Origin: Sphingobium trunci
GTDB taxonomy: Bacteria; Pseudomonadota; Alphaproteobacteria; Sphingomonadales; Sphingomonadaceae
Assembly (NCBI RefSeq): GCF_022664535.1
Contig: NZ_JAKUJY010000035.1
Span: 1-36,240 of the forward strand
DNA length: 36,240 bases
Reading direction: 5' to 3'
Shown: positions 15,869 to 24,493 of the stretch, piece by piece
Numbering within the stretch: the stretch's first letter is position 1
Layout: the number at the start of each line of letters is the position of its first letter
Program-made: the position numbers and the translations under genes
The notes under the pieces: generated by a model
The model's input: the letters and a program-made list of their open reading frames with translations, nothing else
Databases searched by the model: none
What the model was told of the DNA's origin: nothing

Positions 15869-16222
15869 ATGCGTGCGCCCCTCGCCCTTCTTCCCCTGGC
15901 GGCCTTTCTCGCCACCCCTGCCCTCGCGCGGGCGCCCGATCGCACGGGCCATTATTATCTGCGCGGCGTCATGGAGACCGGCTCCGAACTGCTGCTCCGC
16001 GCGGATGGCCGCTTCCAATGGTATCTGGTCTATGGCGCGCTCGACCTGTTCGCGGAAGGCAAATGGGCCGAAAAGGACGGCACCGTCACCCTGACCGCCG
16101 AAAGGACGAAGGACGTCCCCGAACCGGGTTTCCAGACACTCGCCCTCACTGTCAGGGACAAGGCCCTGATCCCGCCCGACGGCCAGGGCGCCTATGTCCG
16201 TCCGGAGGATGAGAAGGAATAA
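15869..16222 (+). CDS. Secreted protein of unknown function
   Basis: This 117-residue protein starts with a signal peptide (MRAPLALLPLAAFLATPALA), probably cut after ALA. The mature 97 residues are beta-rich: GHYYLRGVMETGSELLLRAD, GRFQWYLVYGALDLFAEGKW, then GTVTLTAERT. Such alternation suggests a small lipocalin-like or beta-sandwich fold, but this is not demonstrated. There is no Cys in the mature part. An overlapping frame from 15856 lacks a signal peptide and is rejected. It precedes the peroxiredoxin gene by 74 bases on the same strand. Confidence 0.7.
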   Translation: MRAPLALLPLAAFLATPALARAPDRTGHYYLRGVMETGSELLLRADGRFQWYLVYGALDLFAEGKWAEKDGTVTLTAERTKDVPEPGFQTLALTVRDKALIPPDGQGAYVRPEDEKE

Positions 16223-16296
16223 TATCCTCCACGCCCGCGCCATGCTAATTTCGGGGCGCCCGCGCTGCGGGCCCGAGTCTTGAATGGGAGAGGATC

Positions 16297-16959
16297 ATGA
16301 CGCTCTCGATCGGCAGCAAGGCCCCCGACTTCACCGCACAGACCACGCAAGGGCCCATCCGCTTTCACGAATGGCTGGGTGACGGCTGGGGCATCCTCTT
16401 TTCGCACCCGAAGGACTTCACCCCCGTCTGCACGACGGAACTGGGCTATCTCGCCCGTCTGGCGCCGGAATTTGCCAGCCGCAACTGCAAGGTGATCGGC
16501 CTGTCGGTCGACCCGGTCGGCCATCATGACCGCTGGCTGGGCGACATCAAGGCCGCGACCGGCGGCGAAGTCACCTATCCCATCATCGGCGACAGCGATC
16601 TCAAGGTCGCGCAGGCCTATGAAATGCTCCCCGCCAGCGCCGGGGACAGCAGCGAAGGCCGCACCGCCGCCGACAATCAGACCGTGCGCACCGTCTATCT
16701 GATCGGCCCCGACAAGCTTATCAAGGCGATGTTGAGCTATCCCATGAGCAGCGGCCGCAATTTCGACGAGGTGCTGCGCCTGCTCGACAGTTGCCAGCTC
16801 ACCGCCAGGCACAAGGTCGCGACGCCGGTGAACTGGAAATGGGGCGAGGATGTCATCATCGTTCCCGCCGTGTCGGACGAGGAGGCGAAGGAGCGCTTCC
16901 CCGAAGGGTGGACCAGCGTCACTCCCTATCTGCGCGTCGTCCCCCAGCCCCAGGATTAG
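16297..16959 (+). CDS. 1-Cys peroxiredoxin (Prx6 type)
   Basis: This 220-residue enzyme reduces hydrogen peroxide and organic peroxides. The active site is HPKDFTPVCTTE, with the peroxidatic Cys45 and the conserved Pro and Thr. The C-terminal extension (VNWKWGEDVIIVPAVSDEEA, then RFPEGW) is diagnostic of the Prx6 group. The other Cys residues (in RNCKV and DSCQL) are not at the usual resolving position, so a one-Cys mechanism is likely, with an external thiol as reductant. The ribosome-binding site GGGAGAGGATC is strong, and a GC-rich hairpin (CCCGC/GCGGG) lies just upstream. The persulfide dioxygenase-rhodanese gene starts six bases after its stop, so the two are one transcription unit. Confidence 0.92.
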   Translation: MTLSIGSKAPDFTAQTTQGPIRFHEWLGDGWGILFSHPKDFTPVCTTELGYLARLAPEFASRNCKVIGLSVDPVGHHDRWLGDIKAATGGEVTYPIIGDSDLKVAQAYEMLPASAGDSSEGRTAADNQTVRTVYLIGPDKLIKAMLSYPMSSGRNFDEVLRLLDSCQLTARHKVATPVNWKWGEDVIIVPAVSDEEAKERFPEGWTSVTPYLRVVPQPQD

Positions 16960-16965
16960 CGGCCG

Positions 16966-18000
16966 ATGTTCTTCGCGGCCTTCCAGGATGGCGAAGGATG
17001 CAAATCCTACATCATCGCCAACGAGGCCTGCGCCGCCGCGGCCATCATCGACCCGGCGCTGGACCTGGTCGACCGCTATCTGGGCGAGGTGGCCAGGCAG
17101 GGGCTGCGCGTCCGCTACATCATCGACACCCATACCCATGCCGATCATTTCTCCGGCGCGCGAGCGCTGCGGGAGGCGTTGCACGCGCCGATCGTCATGC
17201 ACCGCCATGCCCCCGCCCCCTATGTCGACATGCATGTGGAGGACGGCCATTCGCTCCCCTTGGGCGACATGCGGATGCGCATCCTCCACACGCCCGGCCA
17301 CACCCGCGATTCCATGTGCCTCCATATCGAGGATCGCGTGTTCACGGGGGACACGTTGCTGATCGGCGGCACGGGACGCAGCGACCTGCCCGGCGGCGAT
17401 CCGGCGCAGCTCCATGACAGTCTGTTCCACAAGCTGCTCGAACTGCCCGACGACACGCTGGTCTTCCCCGCGCACAACTATAAGGGCCGCGAGGCGTCCA
17501 CCATCGGCGCCGAGCGCTCCGGCAATCCCCGCCTCGCCAGGACCGGCCAGGGCGATTTCGTCACGCTGATGAACAGCCTCAACCTTTCCGCCCCCAGCCA
17601 CCTGACCGAAGCGCTGCGCACCAACATGTCGGGCGGCAAGACCGTGCGCCAGTTGCTGGCCGAAGCGGGCGCCAGGGTGCCCTTCATGGCGATGGACGAA
17701 CTGCTCCGCCGCCTTGACCTGCGGACCAATGATTTCGTGATCCTCGACGTGCGCGAAAAGGACGCCTTCGCCGCCGGCCATGTGCCGGGCGCCATCCATT
17801 TGCCGCGCGGCCAGCTCGAACTGCGCGTCAACGAAGTCCTCCCCGACCCCAGCGTGGAGGTTCTGACGGTCTGCGAACTGGGCAAGATCTCCACGCTGGC
17901 GGCGGCGACGCTGCACGAACTGGGCTTCAACCGCGCCACCGCGCTCGACGGCGGCATGGCCGCCTGGCGAGAGAGAGGAAATCCGCTGGAAGAAAGCTGA
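16966..18000 (+). CDS. Persulfide dioxygenase-rhodanese fusion (ETHE1-like MBL fold plus rhodanese)
   Basis: This 344-residue protein joins two sulfur enzymes. Residues 1-230 are a metallo-beta-lactamase fold of the ETHE1/Blh type: HTHADH (His56, His58, Asp60, His61), ILHTPGHTRDSM, FTGDTLLIGGTGRSDLPGGD and FPAHNYKGR. ETHE1 enzymes oxidise glutathione persulfide to sulfite with a single iron. Residues 255-344 are a rhodanese domain (FVILDVREKDAFAAGHVPGA) with active-site Cys303 in VCELGKIST. Such fusions (PRF proteins) can couple persulfide oxidation with sulfur transfer to or from thiosulfate. It starts six bases after the peroxiredoxin stop. A short hairpin (GGCAAAA/TTTTGCC, 18003-18024) follows the stop. 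Confidence 0.9.
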   Translation: MFFAAFQDGEGCKSYIIANEACAAAAIIDPALDLVDRYLGEVARQGLRVRYIIDTHTHADHFSGARALREALHAPIVMHRHAPAPYVDMHVEDGHSLPLGDMRMRILHTPGHTRDSMCLHIEDRVFTGDTLLIGGTGRSDLPGGDPAQLHDSLFHKLLELPDDTLVFPAHNYKGREASTIGAERSGNPRLARTGQGDFVTLMNSLNLSAPSHLTEALRTNMSGGKTVRQLLAEAGARVPFMAMDELLRRLDLRTNDFVILDVREKDAFAAGHVPGAIHLPRGQLELRVNEVLPDPSVEVLTVCELGKISTLAAATLHELGFNRATALDGGMAAWRERGNPLEES

Positions 18001-18002
18001 CT

Positions 18003-18024
18003 GGCAAAATCGACCATTTTTGCC
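18003..18024 (+). terminator. Weak hairpin after the persulfide dioxygenase gene
   Basis: GGCAAAA (18003-18009) pairs with TTTTGCC (18018-18024) around an 8-base loop, directly after the TGA at 18000. No T-run follows, and the stem is AT-rich, so it is at best a weak terminator. Confidence 0.35.
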
Positions 18025-18078
18025 GTTCACGGACCATTTTGGCTTGCCTGGAACAGGTCGATGATTCAGCATCGTTGA

Positions 18079-18444
18079 ATGGGTGATCGAAGTCTGACGT
18101 TCCGCCAGCATTTTAGCCGGGCAGCCCTGTATCTCGTTATTCTCATCAGTCCGATTGGAGCCCCATTGGTGGGCTTCCTAATTTCAGCTGCTTGTCCGGA
18201 CGATCTGACGGTTGCTCCGGACGGGCCGTTCGCTCTGGGCTTTAGCCACTGTGGCCTCCCAAGGCCTCTTGAGCATTTCTACCAATCGGCAATCTTCCTG
18301 CCGATTGTGATGTTTGCGCGCGCGGGACTGACTTTAAGCGGATGTTTGTCACTGCTCTGGATCGTCACGGCCATCGGAATTGCGGCCTTGTTCGTCCGGC
18401 ATCTGCTCCGAGCGTTATCGTATATTACCATCGAGCGCCTTTAA
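18079..18444 (+). CDS. Orphan membrane protein, possibly acquired
   Basis: This 121-residue frame has an N-terminal polar start (MGDRSLTFRQHF) and three hydrophobic segments: ALYLVILISPIGAPLVGFLI, SAIFLPIVMFARAGLTLSG and LSLLWIVTAIGIAALFV. A central loop contains two Cys (AACPDDLT and SHCGLPRP). Base composition is lower in GC than the flanking genes and codons end less often in G or C, so the frame may have entered by transfer or may not be coding at all. There is no good ribosome-binding site before the ATG. I recognise no family. The next 196 bases to the LD-carboxypeptidase stop are also comparatively AT-rich and gene-free. Confidence 0.5.
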   Translation: MGDRSLTFRQHFSRAALYLVILISPIGAPLVGFLISAACPDDLTVAPDGPFALGFSHCGLPRPLEHFYQSAIFLPIVMFARAGLTLSGCLSLLWIVTAIGIAALFVRHLLRALSYITIERL

Positions 18445-18640
18445 ACGTGCAAATAGGAACGGCGGCTTTCGCGAAATTGCAGACCATCCGTTTGCCACCA
18501 GCTCAAGCCATTCCGGCATTTTTTCCTGTCCTACACACCCCCACTCACGCTAAACCGCCCCCGGCTCTTTGAAATCGAAAATCCCTCGGAAAACCGCGCT
18601 TTTACATAGTCTCCATAGTGTCACCTATGTCACCCAGATC

Positions 18641-19678
18641 CTATTGGACGGCGGCTTCCAGCAGACGGATCGTCCCTGCATCGGCGTCGATCTCCGCCCG
18701 GCACCCGACCGGCAGGCTGAACTGGCTGGCGATATGACCGAACAGCGCGCCCTGGAAGGACGGCACTTTCAGCGTTCCCAGATGCTGCTGCAACACCTCC
18801 GACAGCGTAAAGCCGCCATAGGAAGCCCCGCTCGGCCCGCAATCGGTGCATTGGCCGAACACCACGCCGGCGACCTTCCCCAGCACCCCGGCCAGCGAAA
18901 GCTGCGTCAGCATCCGGTCGATCCGGTAGGGCTGCTCGCTGACATCCTCGATGAACAGGATCGCGCCCTCGAAGTCCGGTACCCAGGGCGTGCCCATCAG
19001 CGTCGACAGGACGGTCAGGTTCCCGCCCAGCAGCCGTCCGCTCGCCTTTCCGCCCCGAAAGGTGCGGATGCGCCCGCTCCGCTGCACCAGCCGGTCCTCA
19101 TGCCCCTCCGGATTGGCGAGCGTCGGCGTCGCCCCATCGAAAGCCACCGCGCGAAAGGCGTCCCAGGAAAAGCGGGGCCAACTGCTCGCCGCATTGGGGC
19201 CGTGGATAGTGACGAACCCCGCCCGCGCGGCAAAGGCCAGATGCAGCGCGGTGATGTCGGAAAAGCCGACCAGCAGCTTGGGATGGGCCCGGATCTTCGC
19301 AAAGTCGAGATAGGGCAGGATGCGCGCACAACCCCAGCCGCCCCGGGTCGCGAACACCGCCCGCACCTCCGGATCGGCGAACATCGCATTGACGTCCGCC
19401 GCCCGGTCCGCGTCGGTTCCCGCCAGATAGCCATAGCGCTCCACCAGATGCTTCGCGGGCTTGGGCTTCAACCCCATGGCGGCGACCGTCTCCTTGACCA
19501 GATCGAGGTCGAAGGCGTCATCGGTAAAACCCGCCGGCTCCACCAGCCCGACCGTGTCGCCGGGCCTCAGCCGGGGCGGCTTCACGATCCGGGCATCAGG
19601 TCCGGCCGGAGCCGCAGCCAGCGCTTTCGGAACCACCATCGCCGCGCCCAACGCGGCCATCAACCCCCGCCGATCCAT
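18641..19678 (-). CDS. LD-carboxypeptidase, S66 family, exported
   Basis: This 345-residue enzyme is expected to trim the terminal D-Ala from tetrapeptides in peptidoglycan recycling or remodelling. The N-terminus MDRRGLMAALGAAM looks like a twin-arginine or Sec signal, ending near LAAAP, so it probably acts in the periplasm, unlike cytoplasmic LdcA. Family motifs are present: FATRGGWGCARIL, VGFSDITALH (nucleophile Ser), ILFIEDVSEQPYRIDRML (catalytic Glu) and LFGHI (catalytic His). The start at the ATG 19678 is preferred; a TTG at 19684 lies nearer to the GGGAG site and is an alternative. The gene is divergent from dapE, with 61 bases between. Confidence 0.85.
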   Translation of the reverse strand: MDRRGLMAALGAAMVVPKALAAAPAGPDARIVKPPRLRPGDTVGLVEPAGFTDDAFDLDLVKETVAAMGLKPKPAKHLVERYGYLAGTDADRAADVNAMFADPEVRAVFATRGGWGCARILPYLDFAKIRAHPKLLVGFSDITALHLAFAARAGFVTIHGPNAASSWPRFSWDAFRAVAFDGATPTLANPEGHEDRLVQRSGRIRTFRGGKASGRLLGGNLTVLSTLMGTPWVPDFEGAILFIEDVSEQPYRIDRMLTQLSLAGVLGKVAGVVFGQCTDCGPSGASYGGFTLSEVLQQHLGTLKVPSFQGALFGHIASQFSLPVGCRAEIDADAGTIRLLEAAVQ

Positions 19679-19739
19679 GCTCAAAGACTGCTCCCTGCGC
19701 TCTTTTGCAAGCCACTGGAAAATGTTTTAGGGCACCGCC

Positions 19740-20882
19740 ATGACCATGACCAGCACCGATGCCGACCCGATCCGCCTGGCCGAAAGGCTGATCGCCGCCC
19801 CGTCCATCACACCCGCGACGGGGGAGGTTTTCGCGGTCCTGGAAGCGATGCTGAAGCCGCTTGGCTTCACCGTCGACCGCTTCGTGACCGGCGAGGCGCC
19901 CGACGGCCCGGTCGAAAATCTGCTGGCATGGCGGACGACCGGCCCCGGCCCGCATTTCGCCTTTGCCGGGCACCTGGACGTGGTGCCGCCCGGCAATGGC
20001 TGGACCAGCGATCCCTTCACGCCGCAGACGCGGGGCGACCTGCTTTTCGGCCGGGGCGCGGTCGATATGAAGGGCGCCATCGCCGCCTATGTCGCCGCGC
20101 TCCACGATCTGCCCGACGACCTGCCCGGCACGATCAGCCTCATCATCACCGGCGATGAGGAAGGCGCGGCGGTCTATGGCACCCTCGCCCTGATGGACCG
20201 GATGGCCGCTCACGGCCTGCGTCCCGACCTCTGTCTGGTGGGTGAGCCGACCTCTTCCCGGCGGCTGGGCGACGTCATCAAGATCGGCCGGCGCGGTTCG
20301 GTCAACATGTGGATCAATGTGGCCGGTACCCAGGGCCATGTCGCCTATCCGCATCTGGCCGACAATCCGATCCCGCGCCTCGTCCGCATCCTCTCCGCCA
20401 TCGATGCCATCGTGCTGGACGAGGGCAATGAGTGGTTCCAGGCGAGCAATATCGAAATCACCGATCTGGACGTCGGCAATCCCACCACCAACGTCATCCC
20501 CGCCTCCGCCCAGGCCCGCATCTCGATCCGCTTCAACAACGAACATGGCGGCGCCGAACTGGTCGAGCGGATCACCGCCCTTGCGGCCAGGGAAGGCGGC
20601 ACGGTGGAAGCCCGGATCAGCGGCGAACCCTTCCTGACAGAGCCGGGCATGCTGTCGGATCTGGTCGCTGGCGCGATCCGGGAGGTCACAGGGGTGGAGG
20701 CGGAGCTGTCCACGACCGGCGGCACTTCGGACGCGCGCTTCCTTTCGCGGCTGTGCCCGGTGGTGGAATTCGGCCTGAACAACGCAACCATGCACAAGCT
20801 GGACGAAGCCGTCGCACTGGCCGATCTGCGCGATCTTGCGAAAATCTACCGCCTGGTCACGCAGCGCGCCTTGCAGGGCTGA
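19740..20882 (+). CDS. dapE: Succinyl-diaminopimelate desuccinylase
   Basis: This 380-residue cytoplasmic metalloenzyme hydrolyses N-succinyl-LL-2,6-diaminopimelate in the lysine and peptidoglycan precursor pathway. Seen are the metal ligand motif AFAGHLDVVPPG near residue 79, GRGAVDMKGAIAAYVAA (bridging Asp), ITGDEEGAAVYGT (catalytic Glu pair), VGEPTSS, and the C-terminal FGLNNATMHKLDEAV, carrying the last His ligand. Length is normal. The ATG at 19740 sits six bases after AGGGC. Its stop is four bases from the stop of the convergent GGDEF-EAL gene. Confidence 0.95.
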   Translation: MTMTSTDADPIRLAERLIAAPSITPATGEVFAVLEAMLKPLGFTVDRFVTGEAPDGPVENLLAWRTTGPGPHFAFAGHLDVVPPGNGWTSDPFTPQTRGDLLFGRGAVDMKGAIAAYVAALHDLPDDLPGTISLIITGDEEGAAVYGTLALMDRMAAHGLRPDLCLVGEPTSSRRLGDVIKIGRRGSVNMWINVAGTQGHVAYPHLADNPIPRLVRILSAIDAIVLDEGNEWFQASNIEITDLDVGNPTTNVIPASAQARISIRFNNEHGGAELVERITALAAREGGTVEARISGEPFLTEPGMLSDLVAGAIREVTGVEAELSTTGGTSDARFLSRLCPVVEFGLNNATMHKLDEAVALADLRDLAKIYRLVTQRALQG

Positions 20883-20886
20883 GGGG

Positions 20887-22566
20887 TCAGACCGACCGGC
20901 GCTCCGGCAGCGCCGCCGGCAGGGCAAAGCGGGCGAGATAGTCCGCCTCGCCCGTTGGCCGCGCCAGATGATAGCCCTGGAACAGCGTGCAGCCGATCAC
21001 CCGCAGCATCTCCATCTGCGCTTCGGTTTCCACGCCCTCGACCACGACCTCCATGCCCAGCCCCTGAATCAGCCCGACGACCGCACTGCAAATCGTCCGG
21101 GCCTCGGCGGAAACGGCAATATCGCGCACCAGGCTGCGGTCGATCTTCACCCGATCGACCGGCAGGTCGCGCAAGCGCGACAGGTTGGAATAGCCTGTCC
21201 CGAAATCATCGATGGCGACCCGAACCCCGTCCCGCTGCAAGGCACGAAGCTGATCGCGCGTCCGGGTCTTCATCTCCATCGCCAGCGATTCGCTGATTTC
21301 CAGCTCCAGCATGGCGGCCGGCGCCCGATGCGCGTCCATGGCATGGCGCAGCCGCATGAAGAAATCCGCCTGACCCAGTTCGCGGGGAGAAATATTGATG
21401 GCGATACGTTGCCCGACACCCGCCTGCGCCCAGCGCGCCGCCGTTTCGCAGACCCGGCCCATTACCCAATCGCCCAGCGCCACGATCGCGCCGCTTTCCT
21501 CCGCCACCGGGACGAAGGAACCGGGCATGACCAGATCCCGTTCCGGATGCGCCCATCGCACCAGCGCTTCGGCGGTGACGGCCCGCCCGCTCCCGACTTC
21601 GATCTGCGGCTGGAACTCCAGCAGAAATTCATCGCGTTGCAGGCCAAGCAGCAGATCGCGCTCCAGTTCCGCCCGATCCGCCGCCTCCAGCGCCAGTTCG
21701 GCCGTGAACATCTCCGCCCGGTTCCGGCCCTGATGCTTGGCATGGTACATCGCTATGTCAGCCGAGCGGAGCAGAGCGGGCAGGGTATCGCCATGCTCCG
21801 GATAACAGGCGATGCCGATCGAAGCGCCCAGATCGACATGACGGCTGCCCAGGTCGAAGCGTTCGCCCAGCGCGAACTGGATCGCGCGCGCAACCCGGCT
21901 GGCGGCTTCCACATCGGTCAGGGTGGGCACGAACAGCGTGAACTCATCCCCCGCCAACCGGCCGATCAGGGCGTCGCCGAAGCCTGCGCTCGCCTGCGCC
22001 ATCGCCACTTCACGCAAGCGGCCCGCCACACGCGCCAGCAACTGGTCGCCCGCCGCATGGCCCAGCGTGTCGTTGACATTCTTGAAGCCATCGAGATCGA
22101 TGAAGAACAGCGCGGCCAGTCCTTCCTCTCTGCGTTCGGCCAACGTCCGTTCGACCTGGCGACAGAAGCTGGTGCGATTGGCAAGGCCCGTCACCTGGTC
22201 GAACAGAGCGAGCGCCTGCACATGGTCGAGATTGGTACGGACCTGGCTGAACAGGCTTTCCATCGCCACCGAAAGATCCGGCAATTCCTTCCCGATATCA
22301 GCAGGTACGACGGATTGCAGGTCGCCATGCGCGGCAGCCAGCAGCCGTTCGACCGCCTTGTCGATGGCGCTGGCCGTGGTGGCCACGGTCCGCCGCGCGG
22401 AAGCCCAGCTCAACGTGCCGCACAGGATTGCGATGATGAGGGACCGGCCGATGCCGTCCATATCCGTCGCCTGCTCCTGACCCAGCACGAGCGACAGGAT
22501 GAACACCAGCGCCCCAGCGGCGCAGGCGAAAGCAGTGGCGCGGCTCGTCAATGTCACGCCTTGCAT
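20887..22566 (-). CDS. Membrane GGDEF-EAL protein (cyclic-di-GMP turnover)
   Basis: This 559-residue protein has two N-terminal hydrophobic segments (FACAAGALVFILSLVLG and SLIIAILCGTLSWAS), a HAMP-like linker, a GGDEF domain at roughly 125-290 and an EAL domain at roughly 300-550. The GGDEF signature reads RLAGDEFTLF, so AGDEF replaces GGDEF; this variant may or may not retain cyclase activity. FIDLDGFKNVNDTLGH is intact. The EAL domain keeps EALVRW, NISPRELG, ELEISES, DDFGTGYSNL, VKIDRSLV and VVEGVET, so it is probably an active phosphodiesterase. AGGGAG precedes the ATG at a good distance. No cognate receptor or flagellar gene is nearby. Confidence 0.92.
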   Translation of the reverse strand: MQGVTLTSRATAFACAAGALVFILSLVLGQEQATDMDGIGRSLIIAILCGTLSWASARRTVATTASAIDKAVERLLAAAHGDLQSVVPADIGKELPDLSVAMESLFSQVRTNLDHVQALALFDQVTGLANRTSFCRQVERTLAERREEGLAALFFIDLDGFKNVNDTLGHAAGDQLLARVAGRLREVAMAQASAGFGDALIGRLAGDEFTLFVPTLTDVEAASRVARAIQFALGERFDLGSRHVDLGASIGIACYPEHGDTLPALLRSADIAMYHAKHQGRNRAEMFTAELALEAADRAELERDLLLGLQRDEFLLEFQPQIEVGSGRAVTAEALVRWAHPERDLVMPGSFVPVAEESGAIVALGDWVMGRVCETAARWAQAGVGQRIAINISPRELGQADFFMRLRHAMDAHRAPAAMLELEISESLAMEMKTRTRDQLRALQRDGVRVAIDDFGTGYSNLSRLRDLPVDRVKIDRSLVRDIAVSAEARTICSAVVGLIQGLGMEVVVEGVETEAQMEMLRVIGCTLFQGYHLARPTGEADYLARFALPAALPERRSV

Positions 22567-22663
22567 GTGTCTCCCTGCCTTCAGCCGGTCGGGCGTTGAA
22601 CTGGAGCAGCCGGATATGAAGGACAGTGGTTAAGAAAAGGTCAGTGGAACCGGCCAAAAAGCC

Positions 22664-23197
22664 CTATTTTTTGCGTCGCAAAATGATGTAGAGCGCACCG
22701 TCGCCCCCATGGCGCTGATGCGCGATCCTGACGCTGGCGATACGGTCGGCATAGCTGCTGGTTTCCAGCCAGTGGCCTATTTCGCCCCGAATGGCGCCAC
22801 GACGCGATTCCCCGTGGGAGGAACCGCTTTTCGGCGGCTTGCCGGTGACCACGAGCAGCACGCGCACATCGCGGAACCATGCCGCAGCCAGCGCCTGGTT
22901 AAGCCGCATATGCGCCGCCGCCAGGCTGTGCCCATGCAGATCGATGCTCATGTCCGGGACCAGATTTCCGCTACGGATTCTGCGTTCCCAACCCGAATCC
23001 AGAACGGGCGATGGCGTGCGCGCCGGCGCTGCGAACAAGGTCTGAAGGGGAGGTTTCGTTAACCCTGTTGGCCTAGGGGTCGCGACAGATGCTGCAGGCT
23101 GCGCGGCTGCCCGTACACCTGGCCGCAGCGGCTTCACCGATTTGGTGAGGGCAGTCCAGAGCGCCTGTTCTTCGGGGGAAAGAGGTCGCCGGGCCAT
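22664..23197 (-). CDS. Smr-domain protein
   Basis: This 177-residue protein has a charged, Pro- and Ala-rich N-terminal region of about 80 residues and a C-terminal Smr domain. The domain shows SIDLHGHSLAAAHMRLNQAL, then VLLVVTGKPPKSGSSHG, RRGAIRGEIGHWL and ALYIILRRKK. In this family the LDHG-like start and the TGxG loop take part in nucleic-acid binding or cleavage; here the loop reads TGKPPKSG. It is the last gene of a minus-strand set after the Tim44-like and mltA genes (24 bases after mltA), a common alphaproteobacterial arrangement. Role in the cluster is not known. Confidence 0.85.
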   Translation of the reverse strand: MARRPLSPEEQALWTALTKSVKPLRPGVRAAAQPAASVATPRPTGLTKPPLQTLFAAPARTPSPVLDSGWERRIRSGNLVPDMSIDLHGHSLAAAHMRLNQALAAAWFRDVRVLLVVTGKPPKSGSSHGESRRGAIRGEIGHWLETSSYADRIASVRIAHQRHGGDGALYIILRRKK

Positions 23198-23221
23198 GGC
23201 AAAAGGATCAACCTGGCGGGA

Positions 23222-24493
23222 TCAGTTCTGGCCCAGCCGCGCGGCCGATCCGATCGGCAGCAGGACCAGCGCGCTGCCCCGGGCCGACATGCCTCCGGCA
23301 ACGGCCCGCGCATTGTCACCCGCTCCCCAGAAACTGTCGAAGCGGTTGGCGCCCTTGATCGCGCCTCCGGTATCCTGCGCGATCCAGATGCCATTGGGTT
23401 CGGCGCGGTCGAGCGACAACAGCACCGGCGCGCCCAGCGGCACATATTTGGGGTCCACTGCAACGGTCGCTTCGGGCGTCACCGCCACGCCCATGGCGCC
23501 GAGCGGGCCAGCGCCGGTCAACTCGCGGAAGAAGACGAAGCTCTTATTCTCGTCCATGATCGCCCCGCCCTCTTCCGGATGAGCCCGCAGCCAGGTCATG
23601 ATGTCCTGCATCGACCCGGCCTGGATCAGGCCGCGATCCTTCATCAGCTTGCCGATGCCGGTATAGTCGCGGCCGTTCTGCCCATCATAGCCGATGCGCA
23701 TCACGCCGCCGTCGGGCAGCCGCAGCCGTCCGCTGCCCTGCACCTGAAGGAAGAAGAATTCGATCGGATCGGCGGCCCAGGCCAGTTCCAGCCCCTTGCC
23801 AGCCAGCGACCCATTGACGATCTGCGCCCGCTCGTCAAATGGCACGAAATTGCTGCCGTCCACCTTGCCGCGAATGGTCTTGCCCTTCAGGCTGTCGCTG
23901 AAAAGGCCGAGATTGACGTCGATCAGATTAGGCGGGCGACGGTAGATCGGCACCTCATAGCCGGGCTGGCGTGTTCGCGATCCGGCGATTTCGGGTTCAT
24001 AATAGCCGGTGACGAAAGCCGTTCCCGGTCCCACCTGCACGGCTTCGAAATAGCGGGAGAAAAATTCGCTGGCCGACGCTTCCGGCCAACTGGATGCCGC
24101 CGCACAGGCGTTGTTCCAGTCCGATCCGCTGGTAAGGCCGCTCTGGTCGGCGCGCTTCATCAGCGACGGGCAGGACAGGCGGAAGGCCTGCAACGCCTTG
24201 CGGGAACGTTCGCCGGAGGGGATCAGGGTCGCGATATCGGGACCACGCGTAATTCCCACGCTGACGGCGTTGGCGGTATCGGCCGGGACGGTCGTGGAAG
24301 GCGTGACCGGCAGCGTCGGCCGGGGCGTCGCCGGGATGGGACGGGCCGCCGTTTCTTCCCCGCCGCGGGGCGGTCGCGCGGGGACCGGACCGCTCGCACC
24401 GGGCGGTATCACACCGCCCGCACAGGCAGACAGCAGCAACGCTGCGGCCAGAGTTCCCCCCGTCCGCGTTCCACCCAGGGACCGCAGGCTCAT
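23222..24493 (-). CDS. mltA: Membrane-bound lytic murein transglycosylase A (MltA)
   Basis: Translation from the ATG at 24493 gives 423 residues. The N-terminus is a lipoprotein signal ending in LLLSAC, then a Pro-rich linker of about 70 residues, which reaches through the periplasm. The catalytic MltA domain has FVTGYYEPEIAGSRTRQPGY, PFDERAQIVNG and LAWAADPIEFFFLQVQGSGR. The 3D domain contains GIWIAQDTGGAIKGANRFDS, where the conserved Asp of IAQDTGG is the expected catalytic residue. It cleaves glycan strands to 1,6-anhydro-muropeptides. The start overlaps the Tim44-like stop (ATGA), so translation is coupled. The frame extends upstream but that part overlaps the previous gene. Confidence 0.93.
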   Translation of the reverse strand: MSLRSLGGTRTGGTLAAALLLSACAGGVIPPGASGPVPARPPRGGEETAARPIPATPRPTLPVTPSTTVPADTANAVSVGITRGPDIATLIPSGERSRKALQAFRLSCPSLMKRADQSGLTSGSDWNNACAAASSWPEASASEFFSRYFEAVQVGPGTAFVTGYYEPEIAGSRTRQPGYEVPIYRRPPNLIDVNLGLFSDSLKGKTIRGKVDGSNFVPFDERAQIVNGSLAGKGLELAWAADPIEFFFLQVQGSGRLRLPDGGVMRIGYDGQNGRDYTGIGKLMKDRGLIQAGSMQDIMTWLRAHPEEGGAIMDENKSFVFFRELTGAGPLGAMGVAVTPEATVAVDPKYVPLGAPVLLSLDRAEPNGIWIAQDTGGAIKGANRFDSFWGAGDNARAVAGGMSARGSALVLLPIGSAARLGQN

